The notes under the pieces are model-generated. The model made no database searches. It was not told where the DNA came from and saw nothing but the letters and a program-made list of their open reading frames with translations. Shown piece after piece: positions 1-5,285 of a stretch of 6,032 nt of DNA; positions within the stretch are counted from its first letter, which is position 1; the number at the start of each line of letters is the position of its first letter. The translations under genes were made by a program, and so were the position numbers. Source of the DNA: Nostoc sp. GT001 (lineage in GTDB: Bacteria; Cyanobacteriota; Cyanobacteriia; Cyanobacteriales; Nostocaceae); contig NZ_JAUDRJ010000003.1 of the NCBI RefSeq assembly GCF_030382115.1, positions 2,256,652 to 2,262,683 on the forward strand. Direction: 5' to 3'.

Positions 1-810
1 TTTTTTTACAGCAATGGTTCGCTCAAAACAATTAGTCCGTTGCCTGGTGATAATCAACTTGCAGTGACTGGTATCAATAACTTGGGGCAAGTAGTTGGTA
101 ATTCGGTTAATATTAATAACTTTACTGGAAATAACCCTTTCCTGTACAGCAATGGCCTCACCCAACCTCTTCCAATTCAAAATGCTATTCCTTATGCAAT
201 TAACGATCGCACCCAAGTAGTAGGGGGAGCGAGCGGACTTGGGCCTTTTTTGTACGGTGATGGTGTAGCAACCAGCATAGGAACTCCTGGTACTGTTGCT
301 TACGGTTTAAATAACTTGGGACAAGCAGTAGGTATTCTCAATTCAGGAAGAGCTTTTCTGTATGAAAACGGACAAACTACTAACTTGGGAACTTTGCCAG
401 GTGACAGCTACAGTCAAGCAAACGATGTTAATGACTTAGGACAAGTAGTTGGTAGTTCGGGACTGACTGGCGTAAATGATAGTCGTGCTTTTGTGTACAC
501 TTCTAGCACGGGACTCCAAGACCTTGGTAGGTTACGTCCTACAGATTTGTTTAGTACTGGTTTGGGGATTAATAATTTGGATCAAGTAGTCGGGTTTTCT
601 GGCACTAACAATAACTTTTTTGCCGCAGATGGCAATGGTTTACGGGCTTTTCTTTATAGTGATAAGACTCTGTACGACTTAAATAACCTGATTGCTCCTA
701 GTTCACAGAGTGGCTTTACCTTGACAGCGGCATCTGCCATTAATAATAAGGGACAAATTGTCGGTCGTGGTGCAGTTAATGGTGAATTACACGCCTTTCT
801 GTTGACGCCA
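1..810 (+). repeat. HAF protein repeats (six units plus a capping half-unit)
   Basis: Repeat units begin at about nt 1, 136, 244, 352, 487 and 646, with a final HAFLL half-unit at about 790. The opening is (A/P)F(L/V)Y and the closing core is (I/L/V)N(N/D)xxQ(V/A/I)VG. Unit 4 (from 352) is closest to consensus, with LGTLPGD and NDLGQVVG. Units 5 and 6 carry longer loops. Divergence between units is high at the DNA level, so these are old protein repeats rather than recent tandem duplications. Confidence 0.8.
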
Positions 811-930
811 ATCTCATCTGTCTCTGTAGCTGAACCAACTTCAGGTGTTCCTATTTTGTCGTTTGGCGCTGGTGTAATTTTATTTGCTGCATTTAAGCGC
901 AAACCTCATTCTAAAAGTGCAGCCATATAA
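1..930 (+). CDS. HAF-repeat extracellular protein with PEP-CTERM-like C-terminus (5' partial)
   Basis: The reading frame is open from the first base (it begins FFYSNGSLKTISPLPGD), so the gene starts outside the window; the TTG at 40 is an internal Leu codon, not a start. The visible 309 residues consist of about six imperfect repeats of 33-50 residues. Each has an A/P-F-L-Y-x-N-G opening, often 'LGTLPGD', and a closing 'GINNLGQVVG' unit. This is the pattern of the HAF repeat family, found in secreted or surface proteins and probably a beta-propeller-like fold. The C-terminus has an AEPT motif, a hydrophobic helix and a KRK cluster, as in PEP-CTERM sorting signals, so export and processing by an exosortase-type system is inferred. 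No catalytic residues are visible and the specific role is unknown. The gene converges on the methyltransferase gene across the MITE. Family call is firm; function is not. Confidence 0.85.
   Translation, partial: FFYSNGSLKTISPLPGDNQLAVTGINNLGQVVGNSVNINNFTGNNPFLYSNGLTQPLPIQNAIPYAINDRTQVVGGASGLGPFLYGDGVATSIGTPGTVAYGLNNLGQAVGILNSGRAFLYENGQTTNLGTLPGDSYSQANDVNDLGQVVGSSGLTGVNDSRAFVYTSSTGLQDLGRLRPTDLFSTGLGINNLDQVVGFSGTNNNFFAADGNGLRAFLYSDKTLYDLNNLIAPSSQSGFTLTAASAINNKGQIVGRGAVNGELHAFLLTPISSVSVAEPTSGVPILSFGAGVILFAAFKRKPHSKSAAI
829..906 (+). other. PEP-CTERM-like sorting signal (AEPT variant)
   Basis: These bases encode an AEPTSG motif, a hydrophobic segment of about 17 residues (VPILSFGAGVILFAAF) and then KRK. 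That is the three-part layout of PEP-CTERM domains recognised by exosortases. The usual first Pro of PEP is Ala here, and eight residues follow the basic cluster. Confidence 0.65.
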
Positions 931-934
931 CAAA

Positions 935-954
935 GAAGTTAATGCAATAACTTC
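935..954 (+). terminator. Hairpin just after the HAF gene stop (possible terminator)
   Basis: A perfect 7-bp inverted repeat, GAAGTTA / TAACTTC, with a 6-nt loop starts 4 nt after the TAA stop. It is AT-rich and no T-run follows, so it is a weak intrinsic terminator candidate at best; it may instead protect the mRNA 3' end. Confidence 0.35.
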
Positions 955-1100
955 AGCCAGACAAAATGATTACTTGGGAATATGGATTTATAAAAATGCT
1001 CGTTGAAAATCTTTGAAGATATGTCTCGAAGCGTGGCTCAGATACACATCTGTACTTTAGGCAAGGGATGACATCACTTAAGTTGTTCTTGATTTTCACA

Positions 1101-1212
1101 CAATACGGTTCAGTTAAGCATTGTTTTCCTCTCTCTGTTCCCTCTGTGCCTCTGCGGTTCGTTAAAAAAATTGACTTTGATAAAGAGTTTTAGCCTTAAC
1201 TGAACCGTATTG
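1101..1212. mobile_element. 112-bp MITE-like element with 18-bp TIRs and 10-bp target duplication
   Basis: The ends are a perfect 18-bp inverted repeat: CAATACGGTTCAGTTAAG at 1101-1118 and its exact reverse complement at 1195-1212. The element is flanked directly by identical 10-bp copies of GATTTTCACA (1091-1100 and 1213-1222), the expected scar of transposition. The 76-bp interior has no coding capacity, so movement would depend on a transposase supplied from elsewhere in the genome. A perfect duplication and perfect ends suggest a fairly recent insertion. The TIR length together with a 10-bp duplication resembles DDE insertion sequences such as IS4-type groups, but I cannot assign the parent family. 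It lies between two convergent genes, with 170 bp to the HAF stop and 5 bp to the stop of the methyltransferase gene. Confidence 0.85.
1127..1171. repeat. Interspersed cyanobacterial repeat motif inside the MITE
   Basis: The interior of the element contains a pyrimidine-rich stretch reading cctctctctgttccctctg, then tgcctctgcggttcg and a run of seven A. From memory, very similar strings (on the other strand, aaccgcagaggcacagagg) occur in many intergenic regions of Nostoc-like genomes. This is recognition from memory, not a search result. No ORF or RNA gene fits it. Confidence 0.5.
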
Positions 1213-1217
1213 GATTT

Positions 1218-1913
1218 TCACAAACTAGTCATCACCTGAGCTAATTGATTAGATAAATCAATTACAGACTCCCGGTATTTTTTAAATAAAACTCCAGCTA
1301 AAAAATAATAATCGCCAGAATAAAATGCCATCTGATTTTTTTGGAGTTTTTCGATGTGCTTCTTTACCTTGGGGTCAGAGCTATAGTAGCCGAACTGCAA
1401 AGGTAACACCATGAAGTTGTGAACATAATAACCATTTTGTTTTGCTATGTTCAACGTATTGATTGGATTAGAAAAGCTAGATATTAAAACCAACACATTT
1501 TCATAACCTAACGATAAAAGCTCATTGGTAACTGTAGCTCCATCTACACCCCCAAATAAGAGTGGCATATAAATATCGTTATCTGGTGCGGGGAGATAGG
1601 GCGGATTGGCTACAAGATACTCAGCATCGGGTTGAGAAGAGTTAAACAAAGATGAGTTGTGAATGATGTATTTATTAGTGAGATTGTATTCATCAATGGT
1701 TGAATTTGCAACTTTCCATGCAGAAGTATTTAATTCAAATCCCTGGATGACTCCATCAAACTTATTTCTCAATAACGAATTAATTACAGGGCTGCCATCT
1801 CCTGAACCAAACTCCACAATAGATTCGGAATTTTGGCAATTTCTGATCACAAAACTTTCTAAGCAATTTGAGTAGAAATTAGATTCTTCAGGACAAAAAA
1901 AGATATCTTTCAT
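1218..1913 (-). CDS. HemK/PrmC-like SAM-dependent N-methyltransferase, substrate unknown
   Basis: This is a class I (Rossmann) methyltransferase of 231 residues counted from the ATG at 1913. It shows motif I VEFGSGDGS (33-41) for SAM binding, an acidic residue in FELN (E60) for the ribose, and NPPY (103-106). NPPY is the catalytic signature of enzymes that methylate amide or amine nitrogens on Gln, Asn or adenine. A PrmC-like GGVDG follows at 121-125. The N-terminal CPEESNFY (7-14) resembles the P-x-E/D-S/T segment of HemK2/Mtq2-type enzymes, and the helical N-terminal domain of PrmC is absent. The target could be a protein, a nucleic acid or a small molecule. An in-frame TTG at 1928 would add five residues. 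I prefer ATG because the homology-like region starts right after it and a weak -10 (TATACC, 1941-1936) would place the transcript start near the TTG. No clear ribosome binding site is seen. The gene is visibly more AT-rich than its right-hand neighbours and has no HIP1 site. Its TGA stop lies within the right target duplication of the MITE. Confidence 0.75.
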   Translation of the reverse strand: MKDIFFCPEESNFYSNCLESFVIRNCQNSESIVEFGSGDGSPVINSLLRNKFDGVIQGFELNTSAWKVANSTIDEYNLTNKYIIHNSSLFNSSQPDAEYLVANPPYLPAPDNDIYMPLLFGGVDGATVTNELLSLGYENVLVLISSFSNPINTLNIAKQNGYYVHNFMVLPLQFGYYSSDPKVKKHIEKLQKNQMAFYSGDYYFLAGVLFKKYRESVIDLSNQLAQVMTSL

Positions 1914-1985
1914 TTGACGAAAATTCAAAGTGTAAGGTATAATCAGTCTATTAGGAGGTTATTTATTACCTTGCATTCAAGCAAT

Positions 1986-2022
1986 AAAAAACTGTTCCTT
2001 TAGCAAAGGGTTGCTAAAGAAA
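1986..2022 (-). terminator. Intrinsic terminator downstream of the HDO gene
   Basis: Read on the minus strand, 2022-2011 and 2006-1995 form a 12-bp stem (UUUCUUUAGCAA with UUGCUAAAGGAA, one U-G wobble) closed by a CCCU tetraloop. Three bases later comes a run of six T (1991-1986). On the plus strand the wobble becomes a C-A mismatch and no T-run follows, so the orientation is clear. It should end the transcript of the HDO gene, whose stop is 109 bp upstream, before the methyltransferase gene. Confidence 0.65.
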
Positions 2023-2130
2023 TTTGTTTGCAGGAGAGTTAGCAATAAAATGACTTAAAATGTCAAATTAAAATGCTAAGAATAACCTGCTATTTATAAT
2101 TTTTGGGATTGTTAATAGGAGTAAAGCGGC

Positions 2131-3228
2131 TTATTCCGCTTCGCGTATCGATCGCACAACAGCACCAGCGGCGCGATCGCCCATTTGTTTCTCTTGGTCA
2201 TAGCCAAGCACGAGTTCCCACGCATCATTGGGATATCGTTCTGCCAAAGACAAAGCAACATCATCTAACATCCAACGACCGTGGCGTTCATCTTCCTTGA
2301 TGTGTAGTTCCCAATAACCCATCGCCGCCTCTGACAGTCCCAATCGTTGCGCCGCCGCTAGATAGTTTTTGTAAGCCGCAGGGCCAGCCACCTCAAAATA
2401 TGTCAACGCGCCATTGTAACGGAGAAAATAGCGTTTGCGATCGGTAGTTAGAAAGTTATGATTATCGCAAGCTAAGACTTCCCAAGGTACTAAATCGAAA
2501 TATCCTTCTGGTTCAGTGTTCATCCCAAACTCAGCCAACATTTGAGCAAAAAATGTCGAGTGCTTGCGGGATAAACGACCATTGCCGTATTCTTCTAATA
2601 GTACTCGCACCAGCGTACACTGGATTTCATTAGCAGCACCACCCAATACGTAGCAAAGGCGACTACCTTCCACCAAACCATCAAAGGAGCCGATCGCTAG
2701 CAAGTGACGATAACCAGCTTCAGTCATTTCCTCACGAATGTAGCGGCTATTCTCCGACAAAGGCGGATTTAAATCGGCAGATGCACGCTCAATTAAAGCT
2801 TGTTTAACATCCAATTGTTGCAGTGCGGCAACATCGATTTGTGCTAGTTCCCACTGTTGCCAAGCAGCTTCAATTTGGTCGCGACAAGAGTGCAAATATA
2901 GCGATCGCTCATTGATATAATGCCGCAAATCGTCGTACCAAAACAGCTTTAGTCGATTAATTCGATAAAGTATCCGTTGCAGAAAACGGTGAGCCTGTTC
3001 ATCAGAGCGATCGTTTTTATAAGCAGCCTCAATTGCCATAGAGAGTGACTGTTCAAACTCACTAGCTATTGAAGGTTTTGCATCCAATTTATTATCCAAA
3101 TCTTCCATTGCTAGCAATTCTATAAATTGCTCCTCAGCACGATCGTACTTAGTAATTGTTCTTTCTTTAGTTTGCGTGCTATTTTTCGCAGCCTCAGTTT
3201 TAGGAAATATAACTAAATTGCTTTGCAT
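2131..3228 (-). CDS. Haem-oxygenase-like diiron oxidase/oxygenase (HDO, iron-containing redox enzyme family)
   Basis: This 365-residue soluble protein has no signal peptide or TM segment. Residues 1-60 are charged and variable-looking. The conserved part, about 160-345, carries the helix signatures of the haem-oxygenase-like diiron superfamily: LLEEYGNGRLSRKHS (E213, H223 ten residues on), TYFEVAGP (E279), then ELHIKEDERHG (H309, D313, H316). E187 in GLVEGSR is a further candidate ligand. The order E, E-x9-H, E, H-x3-D-x2-H is that of characterised family members such as SznF, which bind two irons and activate O2 for oxidation, N-oxygenation or C-C cleavage of small molecules. The substrate cannot be read from sequence. 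The ATG at 3228 has only a weak GAAGA-like upstream element. The gene follows ftsI on the same strand after a 192-bp repeat-bearing gap and ends before a good terminator. It carries two HIP1 sites, typical of resident cyanobacterial genes. Family assignment is fairly sure; activity is open. Confidence 0.8.
   Translation of the reverse strand: MQSNLVIFPKTEAAKNSTQTKERTITKYDRAEEQFIELLAMEDLDNKLDAKPSIASEFEQSLSMAIEAAYKNDRSDEQAHRFLQRILYRINRLKLFWYDDLRHYINERSLYLHSCRDQIEAAWQQWELAQIDVAALQQLDVKQALIERASADLNPPLSENSRYIREEMTEAGYRHLLAIGSFDGLVEGSRLCYVLGGAANEIQCTLVRVLLEEYGNGRLSRKHSTFFAQMLAEFGMNTEPEGYFDLVPWEVLACDNHNFLTTDRKRYFLRYNGALTYFEVAGPAAYKNYLAAAQRLGLSEAAMGYWELHIKEDERHGRWMLDDVALSLAERYPNDAWELVLGYDQEKQMGDRAAGAVVRSIREAE
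2173..2180. repeat. HIP1 octamer
   Basis: A perfect GCGATCGC palindrome inside the 3' end of the HDO gene. This octamer is strongly over-represented in many cyanobacterial genomes and supports the taxonomic call. Confidence 0.85.
2901..2908. repeat. HIP1 octamer
   Basis: A second perfect GCGATCGC, in the middle of the HDO coding region (around residue 108). Confidence 0.85.
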
Positions 3229-3294
3229 GGAATCTTCGGTACTTTGGAAAAGTGAGAAATTACTTTCACCTCTAATATCTAAGTTTCCACACCA

Positions 3295-3308
3295 GTAGCT
3301 TTCTGTAC
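3295..3308 (-). promoter_or_regulatory. NtcA-like GTA-N8-TAC motif upstream of the HDO gene
   Basis: GTACAGAAAGCTAC on the minus strand matches the core of the nitrogen-control regulator NtcA site and is centred about 73 bp upstream of the ATG. Flanking T/A bases of the better sites (TGTA...TACA) are missing. The best -10-like strings (GATATT or TATTAG) lie 15-17 nt downstream, nearer than the roughly 22 nt typical of NtcA-activated promoters. About 1.5 matches to a six-base core are expected by chance in 6 kb, so this is only a candidate. Confidence 0.25.
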
Positions 3309-3327
3309 CTCTTTCCCTGGTTATAGA

Positions 3328-3416
3328 GAAAGATTAAGTTTTGGGGTAAGGGGAAAAGGGGAAAGATTAAATTTATTCCTTTTCCCTTTAACCTTTAACC
3401 TTTTCCCCTGCTCCCC
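3328..3416. repeat. Repeat cluster with long imperfect inverted repeat and CCTTTAA heptamers
   Basis: The left arm GGGGTAAGGGGAAAAGG (3343-3359) pairs with the right arm CCTTTTCCCCTGCTCCCC (3399-3416), apart from one inserted base and a mismatch. GAAAGATTAA occurs twice as an exact direct repeat (3328-3337 and 3361-3370, period 33). Tandem CCTTTAA heptamers run at about 3386-3400, like the short tandem heptamer repeats described in heterocystous cyanobacteria. The cluster starts 5 bp after the ftsI stop. A transcript could fold into a long stem that slows or ends ftsI transcription, though there is no T-run. Confidence 0.6.
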
Positions 3417-3420
3417 AACC

Positions 3421-5265
3421 CTACGGTACTTGCGTCCGTTGCTCAATCGCCTTACTGGGCGGAATCTGCTCAAGAGGAATAAGTGCTTCGATCACCGACT
3501 TCACAATTGGGGCGGCGACAGTAGAACCATAGGCACTTTCTCCTTTTGGCTCATCCACCAGTGCAAACACTACATAGCGAGGAGATTCCACGGGTAAAAT
3601 AGCCACGAAACTGGTCATTCTTGCACCCTTGATGTATCCGCCATTGGGACTAGCTTTTTGGGCTGTACCAGTTTTACCAGCAATGCGATATCCCGGAATT
3701 TGTGCTAGCTTACCGCTGCCTTGAGTAACAACAGTTTCCATCATTTCCACAACCTTTTGAGTTGTTGCGGTTGAGAAAATTTGGCGGGGAATGGTGTGAG
3801 CAGGTGAATCATGCATCTGCCCTTTGCTATCAATCAACCCGCGAACTACATGGGGTGTAACTAACTTACCGCCATTAGCTAAAGCACCGTGCATTTGCAC
3901 TAGCTGCAAGGGTGTCATGGAAAAGCCTTGTCCAAAGGAAGTAGTAGCTGGTTCAATTGGCGAAGCGATAAATTCTTCTTGACTTTTGAGCCGTCCGCCG
4001 ACTTCAAAAGGTAAATCTGTATCAACTTTTTGTCCTAGCCCTAAGCGTTCTAGCCAGTTGTAGTAGATTGAAGGCTTTAAACGTTGGATAATTTGCACCA
4101 TGCCAATATTGCTAGAATATTGCAAAATCTGAGCAATGCTGATTCGCCCATTCCCATTATTCATCGCATTTTTGATGGTGTAGTTAGCGACTCGAATATT
4201 ACCAGAGTCATTAAACATATCATCTGGTTTGATGATGCCATTTTCCAGAGCGATCGCCACATTCAACGGCTTAAAAGTCGATCCTGGTTCATAAAGATCC
4301 GCTACTGTCCAGTTTTTAAATAGTGAAATATCAGATTTAGCATATTCATTAGGATTATAAGTAGGCTGAGAAACGAGGGCAAGTAACGAACCATCCAATG
4401 CATCCATGACAATTACCGCTCCACGTTTGGCGTCAAACTTCTCCATCTGTTGTTTGAGCGCAATCCGAGCAATTCGTTGTAGACGGCTATCGATAGTGAG
4501 TTGTAATCGCAAATCGTCAAAATGCAAAAAACCTTCGGGCGCACGATCCGGCATCAAAACCCCATTTCCCGACCGACTGAGGCGCACCGTTTGCACGGGA
4601 CGTTCTAGCAACTTCTCTTGAGAGTATTCCACACCAGCTTGACCACGGCGGTCAACATTCACATAGCCCACCACATCAGCAACCAAATCGTCTGGCGGGT
4701 AAAATCGGGAGTATTTTTGAGCCCACTCCAGACCATTTAAACGCAAAGAGATGACGCGATCGATAATTTCTTCTGGTAAAGCTGGCGCAAGGATAATTCC
4801 GCTTCTTTTGCTTTGAAAAGTTTTCACCAATTCAGCAGTATCTTTTGCCAAAATTGGGGCAAGTCGCTCTGCCATATCTTCATTAGACTTATCAAACAGC
4901 TTGGGATGAGCGTACAAAGTATATACAGGACGGTCAATAGCCAACAAATCGCTATTGCGATCTACCACTGGGCGACGGGGCATAAAAGGTCGCACATTCA
5001 CCATTTGCTGGTTGCGTGCGTACTCAGTTAACTTTGGTCCCTTGACAATTTGGAGATTATACAAGTTAATAGTCAACCCCAACCCTGATACCATTAATAT
5101 TCCCCAGACGATGAACAGTCTGGACTTAGTGTTGGATGTTTGGTCTTGCATACTAGAGGCTAATTTTCCCAAAAGCCCTCGTTTCTCACCCTTGTCCTTG
5201 TGTCGCCCTGTAAATTTTGAATTCCGAAACTTTCTGAATTTTGTTTTGCTTGGTGACTTCTGCAT
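3421..5265 (-). CDS. ftsI: FtsI, septal peptidoglycan D,D-transpeptidase (class B penicillin-binding protein)
   Basis: This enzyme cross-links peptidoglycan at the division septum, on the periplasmic side of the inner membrane, as part of the divisome with FtsW. Of its 614 residues, 1-48 form a strongly basic cytoplasmic tail and about 49-70 a TM anchor. The PBP dimer domain starts at RRPVVDRNSDLLAI (97-110). The transpeptidase domain covers about 255-597 and has all three catalytic motifs: S-x-x-K in EPGSTFKP (S329 nucleophile, K332), S-x-N in YSSNIG (S384, N386) and KTG in AGKTGTAQ (531-533). Length is close to that of E. coli FtsI (588), and there are no PASTA domains. The ATG at 5265 gives a complete N-terminus, but the ribosome site is weak. 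The FtsL candidate ends 20 bp upstream, so the two are probably co-transcribed. One HIP1 site lies inside. An elongation-type PBP2 is a less likely alternative: the neighbour and the overall layout favour FtsI. Confidence 0.93.
   Translation of the reverse strand: MQKSPSKTKFRKFRNSKFTGRHKDKGEKRGLLGKLASSMQDQTSNTKSRLFIVWGILMVSGLGLTINLYNLQIVKGPKLTEYARNQQMVNVRPFMPRRPVVDRNSDLLAIDRPVYTLYAHPKLFDKSNEDMAERLAPILAKDTAELVKTFQSKRSGIILAPALPEEIIDRVISLRLNGLEWAQKYSRFYPPDDLVADVVGYVNVDRRGQAGVEYSQEKLLERPVQTVRLSRSGNGVLMPDRAPEGFLHFDDLRLQLTIDSRLQRIARIALKQQMEKFDAKRGAVIVMDALDGSLLALVSQPTYNPNEYAKSDISLFKNWTVADLYEPGSTFKPLNVAIALENGIIKPDDMFNDSGNIRVANYTIKNAMNNGNGRISIAQILQYSSNIGMVQIIQRLKPSIYYNWLERLGLGQKVDTDLPFEVGGRLKSQEEFIASPIEPATTSFGQGFSMTPLQLVQMHGALANGGKLVTPHVVRGLIDSKGQMHDSPAHTIPRQIFSTATTQKVVEMMETVVTQGSGKLAQIPGYRIAGKTGTAQKASPNGGYIKGARMTSFVAILPVESPRYVVFALVDEPKGESAYGSTVAAPIVKSVIEALIPLEQIPPSKAIEQRTQVP
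4250..4257. repeat. HIP1 octamer
   Basis: A third perfect GCGATCGC, within the transpeptidase domain of ftsI, just downstream of the S-x-x-K codons. Confidence 0.85.
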
Positions 5266-5285
5266 TGGGTTCTGACGAATTACGA

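Noticed and set aside
40..42. TTG as start codon of the HAF-repeat gene
   Set aside because: The frame is open back to base 1 and the upstream residues (FFYSNGSL...) are the first half of a HAF repeat, so the codon is internal.
654..902. Minus-strand open frame opposite the HAF gene C-terminus
   Set aside because: The plus-strand frame has clear HAF repeats and a sorting signal; the opposite frame has no known features.
1951..2003. Strong plus-strand Shine-Dalgarno-like TTAGGAGG followed by a TTG start
   Set aside because: The frame closes after about ten codons and no gene lies downstream on the plus strand; it is probably a chance match in the upstream region of the leftward methyltransferase gene.
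2040..2110. AT-rich stretch with repeated gcaataaaa as a possible origin or small RNA
   Set aside because: Two loose copies (1981 and 2042) in AT-rich spacer are not enough; there are no DnaA-box clusters and no stable fold beyond the terminator at 1986-2022.
2103..2300. Plus-strand open frame of 65 codons over the 3' end of the HDO gene
   Set aside because: It is antisense to well-conserved HDO codons, has no recognisable domain and no ribosome site.
4955..5275. Plus-strand open frame of 106 codons opposite the ftsI N-terminus
   Set aside because: It lies wholly opposite the TM and basic tail codons of ftsI, shows no domain, and its amino-acid make-up is that of a shadow frame.
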